Origin: Blakeslea trispora
Lineage: Eukaryota; Mucoromycota; Mucoromycetes; Mucorales; Choanephoraceae
DNA length: 64,000 bases
Assembly: GCA_025331445.1 (NCBI GenBank)
Contig: JAIWNE010000028.1
Location: forward strand, 248,001-312,000
Direction: 5' to 3'
This document shows positions 1 through 10,494 of the stretch, piece by piece; the first letter of the stretch is position 1; each line of letters begins with the position of its first letter. A program made the translations under genes and the position numbers. The notes beneath the pieces are model-generated. The model was not told the origin of the DNA, made no database searches, and saw nothing but the letters and a program-made list of their open reading frames with translations.

Positions 1-280
1 AAAGGAGGAAGCAATTCAAAGTGAGCCAACGATTCTAGTTTTCTTTAATAAATATGCTGTAGATTGTACAGAGATAAATTAATATATAGATATAAACCGA
101 ACCTGTCCCTTCATCTTGCATATAAATCAGCACTTTGGGGGGGGGAGTTAGGCTCAAGTTTGACCCGAGAGTCTCTTGAGAAGTATATGTAACATTGTAG
201 TTGATTCATGCTCTTCTTCTCTTCTTCTTCTTTTTTTTGTCAAAATCCTTCTTTATCCTTTGTTCTTGTCAGTCAAATAG
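1..280. other. 5' flank of the first gene, no gene seen
   Basis: AT-rich leader with a nine-G run near 137-145 and a CT/T-rich tract near 210-240 just before the first start codon. No coding exon is visible. It probably holds the promoter and 5' UTR of the kinase gene that follows, but an additional upstream exon outside the window cannot be excluded. Confidence 0.5.
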
Positions 281-1999
281 ATGAGCACGCGTCGTCCCAG
301 TGTATTCTCTCTATCCATTCGCGAGATTGGTCCGGAAGATGAGCCTATTTCTCATTATCTTGAAGGTTTAGAGCAAACTATCAAAGAAAAAACGATCCAT
401 GATCCGCATTCTTTTAGTCAAGGTTCTGAGAGGATAAAGAATACTAAATTCAGAAACAACATTATAGGTATGAGCAGAGAGGGCAGTTTTATGGTTAATG
501 TATATTCTAAATCATATTTCTAGGACGATTGTTCAAGACAGCAAGTGCTGAATCAAATCAAACCCCAAAATCGATTTCCTGGCCATTCAATGCGGTTCAT
601 AAAACACATGTTCATATGGATGTCAGCACCGGAAAGCTCACTCTCGACAAAGCATTAAATTGGGAGTTAGGTAAGATTCTGAGGTTCATCAAGTTTGATG
701 CATTTACGGTAAGACTAATGTGGCCCAATTATTGCTAGGTGGTGCTGGCTGTTGGAAGCAAGACAAGCTGTTGTCTACATTCATCAAGCAGATATATGAC
801 GAAATGGAAAAAAAGGAAATGGAAACTCCTGTCATTAAGAAACCAGAAGATAGCCTTGCAATCCTACTCTCTCCAAAAATCAAGAAGGCTCCAAGAAAGC
901 CAATGTCAACTGCTGAAGCTATCGAAGCTCTCAGAGAATTATGTATTGAAGCAGATCCTTATCTTTATTATTCTGACATGAAAAAAATTGGAGAAGGGTA
1001 AGGCGTGTCGTCAAAGCATGTTTGATCTGTATTCTAATCGATCCGCATAGAGCTTCAGGATCAGTCTTTAGAGCAAAGAGAAAAAACAGCCATAACTCAG
1101 CCATACCTGAAATAGTTGCCATCAAACAGATTCATCTAAGGCGTCAGGTGAGAAAAGATCTCATCATTGATGAAGTTCGTATGGGAAAAGAAGAAATTGG
1201 ACATGTCAATATGGTCCGACAAATCGAATGCTACATTTGGAAAAATGACGTTTGGATTGTCATGGAATATATGGCAGGTGGGAGCCTGACAGATGTAGTG
1301 ACTCAGAATTATATGACAGAGCCTGAAATTGCCACCATATGCGTTCAAATACTTCAAGGCCTCGATTATATGCATTCCAAGGGTATCATTCATAGAGACA
1401 TCAAGAGTGACAACATACTTATTGGGATGGAGGGGAACATCAAGCTATGTAAGAAAACTATTCAAAATCTCATTTTTTTTGTTGTTGTTTTAAACCATCT
1501 ATCTATCCAGCTGACTTTGGCTATTGTGCTCAAATCAACAAGAAGCAGACAAAGAGAACAACACTTGCCGGAACACCTTGTTGGGTATGGCTTTTCTAAA
1601 GAAAAGACATCATTTATCTGAATTAACAGTTCTAACTAGATGGCACCTGAAATTGTCCAAAGAAAAGAATATGGTCCAAGCGTCGATATTTGGTCGCTAG
1701 GTATCACGGCTATTGAAATGGTTGAAGGAACGCCTCCTCATCTAGAAAATCCTGAAAAGGCGATTCGATTGCTTACTACATACAAAGTCGTGCCAACCCT
1801 AAAGGATCCTGAACAGTTGTCCAACAGCTTTCGGGACTTTTTGGGAAAATGCCTTCGATTTAATGCCGATAATCGACCATCTGCAGCTGAATTGCTAAAG
1901 CATCCATTCCTCAAAAAGGCTTTACCCTCAGATTGCCTTGTGCCTCTGATTGAGTCGTTAAAGAAGAACAATGCTTCAGGTGAATTTACAGTATCTTGA
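281..1999 (+). CDS. PAK/Cla4-type Ser/Thr protein kinase (CRIB + kinase), 6 exons
   Basis: Exons read as 281-467, 524-670, 739-997, 1051-1448, 1511-1584 and 1640-1999, giving 474 aa. A CRIB/PBD motif ([13 protein letters not shown], about residues 80-92) binds Cdc42/Rac-type GTPases. The kinase domain starts near residue 190 with the glycine loop GEGASGSVF and carries [11 protein letters not shown] in the form SDFGYCAQI, and GTPCWMAPE. FGYCA and the single CRIB resemble the Cla4/PAK4 side of the family, which acts in polarity, septins and hyphal growth. Fungal Cla4 normally has an N-terminal PH domain; none is visible here, and only about 80 residues precede the CRIB. Either this is a PH-less PAK or an upstream exon lies outside the window. 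The 3' end faces the next gene with 56 bp between stop codons. Confidence 0.9.
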
Positions 2000-2055
2000 G
2001 GATAACTAATTGTGTTTATTATTTAATATATATATAAAATTATATTTGTATGATA

Positions 2056-4890
2056 TTATTGAGTTGCTTGTTTCATCTTTTGACGTTGTTGATTAACTGA
2101 ACTCGTGACACTTTCAAGATTACTTTCGGCTTTTTGGATCATTTCGTCTAACTCTACCATATGTCTGTCTAATCTTTCTTTAGCTGCTCTCGAGAATTTG
2201 ATAGCATCATCCCACATAGATTCTTGTTCTTTCAAATCCCTTATTGTAGGAGCAGAAATCTGTTCTCTTAACTCTTCTGATCTCTCAGGATCAATACTTC
2301 CTAACCATGCCCATAGATCTTCTTCTTCTGGTCGATACTGTCGCTCCTTCTGTACTTTGGATGCTGGATAATAAGCATCACCCTTGGGCAGATTGCTTGT
2401 AGGAGTGATGTGTGCAAGTTCAATCAACTGCTTTTCTACTATCGCCATCTTTCTTGCAATAAATAAATTGATACAGACCATCATAATCAAACAAAACAGA
2501 GTCAAGTGCGCAGAGTTGGGAGAAGTTGTAGCCTCGATCAAAGGTTTAAGCAGATCAGAAAGCAAGTTGGATACTGTCTCTAGAGCTTTCTGACTGGTTG
2601 ATTTGGGCGCTTCCACTTTAGACTGTTCAGTTGCTTCTTTTGATGAGCGGCGCGTTCGAGACTTCTTGTGCTTTCTTCTCTTCTTTCCATCACCAGATCG
2701 TTCTGAGGATCCATGTTCTTTCAAGTGCTTACGTAGTGCGGCATCTAGATCTTTGTAATACGTTTGTTGACCATCTATACTTGCTTTCTCTATGGTGGCT
2801 AATTTGTAATCTTTAGTTTTCAATCATCCATCCCATTAAAAGAAGCATATTTACACTTGAGCCAAGAGGATTTTGTAAATTCAACCTGAACAGTGACTGT
2901 AAGTCTTACTTTGCCCTTTCCAGCATATGTTAAACATGTGCGTGTTTTACAAGAAAATGACGAGCCTGAGGGAACATCGGGTGTAGAGGTGGTTGTAAGA
3001 ACTGAAATGAAATTGTCCAAATCATGGTGAAGCAGTTCTTGTGTGATATAACATTTTGTTTGTTTTGGACCAATTGCACCACCAAGTTGTTTGATGTATG
3101 ACAGTTCTCTGACCTTTAAAATATCACCATCTCCCTTCTTCCATTCACCCATCTCCAGCTCTAGACTTTGGTCAATAAGATAATACAAACATGATGTCAT
3201 TTGCTTCTAATCTCACCTGTGCTTTTTTGATTGTCTACCAAGAAATCTTTCATAAAGCTGTTTACAAAAAGCATATCAAACATCTTCTCCAGGTTTCCGC
3301 TGTATACTTGATCCATTACTACATTAGGATAATGACTACCACTCTGACCACATTCGCACTCTGTTTTTTCGTTTATCTGAGGTCTAGACTCTGTGGACTG
3401 TTTTGATTTGTCAGCCTTGTCATCCAAGCTTTCACTGTTGTTTGCTTTTGAAGATTTTTCGTTTATCATTTGAAAGTTAGGTCTAGGGAGTTCTGATTGC
3501 GCACGACGTCGTGCAGTTGAATCCGCTGATTTTGTATCTTTGAAGGCAGGCAACGATCCTGCCATTGAGATTTTTCGAGAACGAGGATCTCCTTTGCGGC
3601 GATCTTACAAAACATTGAGTCAATCACAGATCAACCTATTTACGTGTTGATTGGTTACCTTGTGGTTCACTGTTCTTTGTTTCATGTTCTGAATCTGATC
3701 CATCGGTATAAGAGTTTTCGGTATCGCTGTCATAGTCTGAAGAGGTGACGTCTCCATTGGTGGAATATGAACTGTTTTCTTCAACAATTTGTGCAGATTC
3801 ATCTTTAGGTGCAAACTCTGGTCTAACTGTATGCCATATCTCTACCATCAAGTCGTATGCTTGATCTCGAGACAAGAATGATGCAAAGAAATGCTGAATA
3901 GGTAGCCAGTAAAATTAGTTTATCATTATCTCTACTTGGCCATCAATATATACCTTGGATGTTTGAGTGGATATTTGAATTGCGTTAGGAATAAAATAAG
4001 CTGTTGTTTTCTTTTCAATCTCAATAACATCAGCAAATGCTATCACAAGCTAATAGAAAGATGTCAGTCAAAAGAAGAAAGAAAATAGACATAGCCTGCT
4101 TACATTAGTAACCCAGCCAAAAATGTTGGCGTTAAAGCACAAATGACCTTCAGAAACATAAATTCGACCTTGTAACAGAATCTCTTTTTGTAAAGCACAG
4201 CCAAAGTCTATTCAAGAACCCTCAATTTTAGCCAACACATAAAGGAAGCGACCGTCACTTACCTTCAATAAGCGAATCTTCCTCAGGAACACTTCTGAAG
4301 AGAGTATGAAAGTCTTGGTTTCTCTTGGCATTAGCCAAAAGAACCGTGCTACTTGCAATTGTACTGGTAGCTGCAACAGACTCCTTACCATCCATTGACA
4401 TTTGGTCAGCCTCTGTTTCTTCATGATTGATTCGAGGTTTAATTTTGCTTGCAAGCGATTGTATGGTTGAGCTCTCTTTTATATCGTTTATAAGGCTGGA
4501 AGTTAAGCTAGAGGCTCGCGAACGGGATTTCTTTTTATCCAGATTAGATTGAGATTCTGACAAATTAAGCTTCGAGTTCTTTTTGGGCAAAGAAGGAGCT
4601 CCGTTCTTTGAAGAAACTGAAACATCGTCTTCTTCGGTAGAATAATTTGGAGTAGCAGGGCGACTTTTGTGGAAGAACACATCAGTTGTATCAGTAGAAG
4701 GCTCAATTGGTGTAGGTTCTGATACGCAGATAGGTGGTGGGACTCCAGGTGATCCTTCTGAATTTCTACGAACATATGTTGGTCGAGCAAGCGATATATC
4801 TAAAGCGGGAGGTCTTCCGCCTGAAATCGTGTTGGAATGATGTCTAAGCTTTTTGGTATCAGCTTCTGTTCTCAAAGAATTATCCTCCAT
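2056..4890 (-). CDS. GRAM/VASt-domain sterol transfer protein (LAM/Ysp2 family), 7 exons
   Basis: Exons on the minus strand: 4263-4890, 4104-4207, 3954-4049, 3659-3893, 3217-3603, 2855-3160 and 2056-2810, giving 836 aa. A long Ser/Thr-rich N-terminus is followed by a GRAM domain (FHTLFRSVPEEDSLIEG, then IYVSEGHLCFNANIFGW). Next comes a VASt/StART-like module, with FSYIKQL replaced by LSYIKQLGGAIGPKQTKC. A single C-terminal membrane segment (LTLFCLIMMVCINLFIA) and a short coiled tail close the protein. LAM proteins are ER-anchored at membrane contact sites and move sterol between ER and plasma membrane; that role is inferred from the family. The 2811-2854 intron is only 44 nt, but its phase fits. 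No PH or BAR domain was seen. Confidence 0.88.
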
Positions 4891-7528
4891 ACAAACAGAA
4901 AATAAATATGAAAGAGCAAAAGAAAAAAAAAGAAAAAGAAATTACTTCATTCTGACTCTCTCTCTCTCATGTTTACACATTATCTTCTCCGCCTGCTTTA
5001 AAAAAATCATTTCTGTCGGAGAGTTAATCAACAGAATCCTAAAGTGTTCTGCCTTGAGTATACTTTCGGGCAAAAGACATTGACGGCTTGTGATGACATA
5101 CTATCTTAACCGATGCAGACTTATCTTTTATGTGATCCATTGGCTTTTAACTTGCGCGATGCTTATTGCTTTCTCGAAAAAGGTTGTCAAAAAAAAAAAA
5201 GATGATTTGATAAAATTGTTGACAACAAGTAGTATCTTATCTTTGCTACCTTACAACCACAGCAAACGAATCTCAACAAAGTATACTATTTTTCTGATAT
5301 TCCATTCATTCATAGGTATTTACCATTTTGGCTATGGCGAGCTATTCACATATGTTTGAAAAATAAGAACCAAAAAGTAGTGTTTTATTTTTAAGCTTCA
5401 AATTTCAAGTTTAAAGTGAAAAAAAAACACATAAAGCTGCTGTTTATCAAGACTCAAAATGATTACCTACTGAAATCCCATTAATACCCTCAAGTATGCA
5501 TTTTTATGTATTCCCTTTGTTAAGGCTTAAACTACAATCTATATAGATCCGAGAAATCATATTAACACATACCTTTTGTTTTAGATATAAGTTTTATCTA
5601 TTACAATTCAAATACAAGTTATCGTGTATAGTGCCTGGCTGTATATCTGATGAATGGTCGAAACAACAGGCTTTTCATGCCTTCTACAGTTTTGTAATTT
5701 GACAAAATCAATTGCAATTAAACTACATGGTTGAATAAAATCATGAAGCACAATTTTTGTTTATCGAAAAGCCATCTTCTTGATTTACAAATTACCTGCT
5801 AATCAAAGACTTTAAATCAATGGTTTGTCATACAAATAATAACCGTTGATTGGATGTCGGAGCTCTCGTAAAAGCTGCATGATTGCTCTTTGCATTAAAT
5901 GTGTTTTGTGAATATTGACTGCCAAAAGCACAAAGGCAAACCTGGCACTGTTGAGAGCAAGATCACGTTATTCAATTTTTTTTTCCTATATTTTTTTTTC
6001 TCCTTTTTCTCCTTTGATTTTCCAATGAGTCATCATTTTGCAGATAGCTACACTGTCAAACAATGAATTTTTACCAATGACCTACAGGTATTATTTATTT
6101 CTTGTTTTAGAATGAATCAAAAACCCAAGTCTCCACAAACTGATTTAGATGATTAAGTCATTTGAGGTATGACCAACAAATACATGATATACTTTGTCAT
6201 TGTATTGACAGTATTTCCCTGTAAAAGAGCCACTGTATTTCTCTGTAGACTGTTTGAGTTGGATTTAAGAATTTCATACGTTTGATTTATCCCCTTTCGG
6301 TTATTGTAGCAGTGTATGCTATTTGAGAGCAAGATTAGAATGACAATTTCAGGTTTCAATTAAAGTACAGAAAACGTTTAAAGAGAGTACAAGTAATTTG
6401 GGAATTATTTCATTTGCTTGAACAAAAGGTTACTCAGTCCTGTAAAATTGACACTTATGTCACCAAACACAAGTTAAGTGTAACAGTTACACAAATCCGA
6501 TTACTGTGTGTGAGAAGTGACCCTTACATATCCTGAATTGTAAACTGCACTCGATATTGATACAATATATATATTCATAAATGCCAATTAACATTTCAAC
6601 AAACCAGATAGCATATGCAACATCTAAGCAACTATTATTGTTATATGAATCAAATTTCTTTGGCTGCAAACAAACTTCTTCTTGTGATCAAACCTTGTAC
6701 TCCACACAAGATGAACCAGAGAGATTGAAGTATCAGCAGAAACTTAGCATCTAACAGGAACATGTCTTCTCTAATGCTTAAAACAGACTCGAACTCATAT
6801 TGTAATTTAACTGCTTAAGCTATTAGTTCATTGAGCAAACAAAAAAGCTTCGAGATTTTAGGTAGATTAATATGCATCACTTGATATCTTGTGGTAAATA
6901 TCATGTTATTTACCCAAAGGTGCTTGTCAATACACAAAATATCTCAAGAATAAATCAAGATAATATGTTCCGAATTCATTTACACAATACATATGTTTTG
7001 GTGGCATCTTCTTATTTTGGTCAAAACGCACAACTGACCCGTTTTGTGGTTCTCAGAAAAAAAAAGGTCTTTTAATCAATAGAACACACAAATTAAGTAG
7101 TCCTGAATTTAATTTTCTAAATATAATTGCTGCCACATTTGTATAAATTTACTGGTTTTGCGTATTGAACTAATCCAAAGAAACAAATGATAAAACACTA
7201 TTTGACCAAGAGTGGTGTAGAAAGTGCTCATATTAGACATAGAATTCATTGAGAGCAAGAACGCGTATACCAATCAGTGGGATTCAGAAGCACGTTTTTC
7301 GTTTCTTCTTTTTTTTTTTTAACTTCATGGATAGTACTGGCTTCTTGATAAGCTTAAAATGTCGATCATTAAGTGAGCGATCATGTGTACAACGTAACCT
7401 AAATTACACCAAGCTGTTTTGACTCAGATTGAAGTGTTGGATTTTGCTTTTGGGAAAACAAAGCAGGTATAAATACTCTGGAAATTCTTTACAAATAATT
7501 CATCATCACCTTATCATTCAAAAAAAAA
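4891..7528. other. Gene-free AT-rich interval
   Basis: About 2.6 kb without a convincing gene. The open frames here are short, have no recognisable motif and do not link through splice sites. It contains long A/T runs and three copies of the 11-mer TTGAGAGCAAG at 5951, 6323 and 7249. The right-hand 100 bp is the polygalacturonase promoter. Confidence 0.6.
7468..7475 (+). promoter_or_regulatory. TATA box of the polygalacturonase gene
   Basis: TATAAATA lies 61 bp upstream of the ATG at 7529, followed by an A-rich leader ending in a run of nine A just before the start codon. Position and context fit a strong, regulated fungal promoter. Confidence 0.6.
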
Positions 7529-8674
7529 ATGGTTTACCTTCCTTCTCTCTCTTCAGCTCTTGCTCTCATTACTGTCCTTGCTTCTGCTGCTCAAGCTGCT
7601 ACTTGTACTGTTTCTAACAGCGGCGACGTCGCTAACAATATCGTTACTGCCTTCAACAACTGTAAGAGTGGCGGTACAGTTGTCTTCAGCAAAGGTGTTA
7701 CCTATAACCTCAATGATCTCGTTACTGTTCAAGGATTACAAGGCGTAACTGTCCAGTTCTATGGTACCCTCAACTTGCCTGCTTATGACTCCAAGTTCAG
7801 TGGCAAGAGTGCTTACTTTATTATCAAGGGTGACAAGATTAACTTTGACGGTGGCAACACAGGTGTTATCAACGGCAATGGTCAAAAGTGGTGGGATGCT
7901 AAGGACAGAACTGCCCCTACTGTTCTCAGAATCACTGCTACAGGTGGCTCTACTTTTGCCAATTTCCAAATCCTTCAAGCTCCTCGTGCTCACATTGGTA
8001 TTACTAGTTCAAATGGCGTTACTCTTGACAAGGTGACCATGCGCACTGTTTCTGCTAGCAGCAACGATGCTCACAACACAGATGCTGTCGATATCTCCAA
8101 CTCTCAAAATGTCAACTGGACCAATTCTGTTGTTACAAATGGTGATGATTGTATGGCCATCAACGGTAACACCTCCAAGGTCAATGTAAACAATGTTCAA
8201 TGTACTGGCTCTCATGGTTTCTCTGTCGGATCTCTCGGTAAGGGTGGTGAAACTGATGTTGTCTCTGGTATCTATGTTACCAACAGCAAGTGTACTAACT
8301 GCCAAAATGGTCTCCGTATCAAGACTTGGCCCGGTGGTAAGGGTTCCGTCAGTGATGTTCACTTTAGCGGTGTTCAACTCAACAACGTAGACAACCCTAT
8401 TGTCATCACCACTCACTACTGTGACAACAATCAACAATCTTATTGTAACGGAAATGACAATGCTTCCTTAACCATCAAAGACGTTGAAATCAAGAGCATT
8501 TCCGGTACTGCTTCTTCTTCTGGTAACCCAATTGTTAGCATCAACTGTTCCAAGAACACTCCTTGTTCTGGATTCTCTTTATCTGGCATCAGTATTTCCA
8601 AGAATGCCAAGACTAAGAAAAACGAATGTATCAATCTCAACGGTTCTAGCAGCATTGCTTATTGTAGCCAATAA
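7529..8674 (+). CDS. Secreted polygalacturonase, glycoside hydrolase family 28
   Basis: Intronless, 381 aa. Residues 1-23 form a signal peptide ending in AAQA. GH28 catalytic motifs are in order: NTDAVD (183-188), GDDC (205-208), a SHG motif with His229, and RIK (263-265). It hydrolyses alpha-1,4-galacturonan in plant cell-wall pectin. Length and motifs match the Rhizopus polygalacturonases. Sequence alone does not decide endo versus exo action, since the GSHGFS form and absence of the usual NTDGFD leave both open. Codon use is strongly biased to C-ending and highly expressed codons compared with neighbouring genes, and it lacks introns while most neighbours have several. Paired Cys residues near the C-terminus fit an extracellular enzyme. 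Confidence 0.95.
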   Translation: MVYLPSLSSALALITVLASAAQAATCTVSNSGDVANNIVTAFNNCKSGGTVVFSKGVTYNLNDLVTVQGLQGVTVQFYGTLNLPAYDSKFSGKSAYFIIKGDKINFDGGNTGVINGNGQKWWDAKDRTAPTVLRITATGGSTFANFQILQAPRAHIGITSSNGVTLDKVTMRTVSASSNDAHNTDAVDISNSQNVNWTNSVVTNGDDCMAINGNTSKVNVNNVQCTGSHGFSVGSLGKGGETDVVSGIYVTNSKCTNCQNGLRIKTWPGGKGSVSDVHFSGVQLNNVDNPIVITTHYCDNNQQSYCNGNDNASLTIKDVEIKSISGTASSSGNPIVSINCSKNTPCSGFSLSGISISKNAKTKKNECINLNGSSSIAYCSQ

Positions 8675-8844
8675 GAATAATTTGTTTACAAGACATTCTA
8701 ATAAATTGTTATACCATTTACATTGATTTTGCATAGACATAATTTCTTAAACGAAAATAAAGCCAAGCAAATGAGATACTTTAAGCATGAACAAAAGCAT
8801 TTTATTACAAATAAAAAAAAAAGAAGACTAGTGCATATGCTATT

Positions 8845-10255
8845 CTATTCATTGACACTCAAGACATCCATAATTTTCTCCAACATGATGTTACCCCCTA
8901 AAAGCTTAATTTCTTCTCTAGCTTCCTTTTCCAAGACACGTAAGAAATCACGACAGTATTGGAAAGTGTTTGTGTTTTCCAGTAGCTGCAAGGCAAATTG
9001 CTTGAGTTCGATAGAGCTACTGCGCTGTTTTAAAATGTTCAAAAGCTGGCGATTGCTTGGGTCAGAGCGGATTGAATGTATAATAGGGAAAGAGAATTTT
9101 CCTTCTGTCAAGTCTTCGCAGAATCCTTTGTTGTCAGCATACTATAACAGAGGTTAAGAGAAGATTAAACGAAAGGAATCGTATAAATGAGAACCAATCC
9201 ACTTACGTTTTTTGACTGCAAATTCATATAATCGTCGCGTACTTGGAAATGGATACCAATCTTACTTACGAGTCCCGTATAATCACTTCAAAAGATTGCA
9301 TAAAGATAAGCACATGAGAAGTATTCTGAACATATTATGACTTACGTTCCCGATTGACTAGCTTCTTGCATAAGTTTCACAGCTAATCTCAAGAGGCCAC
9401 CAGTTTCTTTTTTTTTTTTGGTGAGTATTATTTTCTTTGTTCTGGGTTTAAAATATACTTACTGTCGTTTACCATGTCAAGAAATTCTTTCTCTGTAGGA
9501 CAAGTTAAGGTGTCACGCCAAAACAATTCCATTCCTAAGATTGATACACACTTGTGTTAGCCATCTCGACAGGTTTTTACTCCAAATAGATAGAGCATGA
9601 GCTTACCTTGCCCTCTGTGCAAATTGATCAATTCATCTAAATTAAAGCAGATATTCCGAATAAGCATCACATTATATTCTGGGCATTTATCTATCCTTAC
9701 CGGTATAGATAGTAATCATGTTGGGCTTGTTCAACTTGGCAATTTCTTTCAGTGCAAGAAAGTACACGTAATTAGCACAATTGATAGTTTGAGGAGTACC
9801 ATATATATGATGAGCTGCAGGAACACCACGACGCAACACGGAATCATCTTCCACATCATCAATTCTAGTAGAAAATGTTTGGTTTACATGAGATAAGATT
9901 TCGCAGGAACAAGTAGGCTTTGGAGACTTACAACAAACTAGCACTATGAAGCATTTCAATCACACGTGTGATGACGATCAAATCGTCCTTGGGTACTTTC
10001 AGCCAAGCATTGAACGCTTCAATCATCTTGGTTCGGACATCTTTACCAGGATTCGAACAGAGATAGTGGAATGGCTCCAAGAGAATCTTGTAGAGATTAA
10101 TCAATTTAACATGAATTCTGTAGAGGCTATCTGTGTGGGACAACACTTACATCTTCTTGGCTTTTTCCAACAGGTTCCAAGCCATTTTGATAATGCTTGC
10201 CATAAGGTTGAACATTCTTGGGGAAGGATTCAATTGATTTGCTAGAGGTCAACAT
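8845..10255 (-). CDS. carG: Geranylgeranyl diphosphate synthase, 8 exons
   Basis: Exons on the minus strand: 10151-10255, 9932-10086, 9701-9864, 9607-9636, 9463-9534, 9346-9406, 9207-9285 and 8845-9141, totalling 321 codons (320 aa). The first aspartate-rich motif reads [12 protein letters not shown] near residue 88, and the second is [10 protein letters not shown] near residue 210. KTGGLLRLA and [11 protein letters not shown] are also typical of trans-prenyl synthases. The enzyme makes C20 GGPP for carotenoids, prenylated GTPases and, in Mucorales, trisporoid precursors. The first DDxxD region matches the GGPP rather than the FPP synthase pattern. Exon 4 is only 30 nt. The symbol follows the Mucor gene name and is by similarity. 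Confidence 0.93.
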
Positions 10256-10494
10256 AGTAAGTGATTTTTTTTTTATCAAAGGGAAAGATGAGAAAGAGAA
10301 GAAAGTGATAAAATGCAAAGCGCATATTTATATGTCTAACAAATTAAGGTTTCTTATCGAGTCACTATTTAAAGCACATTAACAGGGACGTGCATATGAG
10401 CATAAAGAAAACCAGTTACTTTACTCCTGTTATCACACAAAGAAATTAGGAGTTTCATATAACTTTCTAGTACTTTGTGTTCTATCGTCTATTT

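Noticed and set aside
5090..5359. Open frame of 89 codons in the gene-free interval
   Set aside because: Composition is that of random AT-rich DNA, with no motif, splice partner or promoter.
7736..8655. Antisense open frames inside the polygalacturonase gene
   Set aside because: They are by-products of strong codon bias; no motifs and no independent start context.
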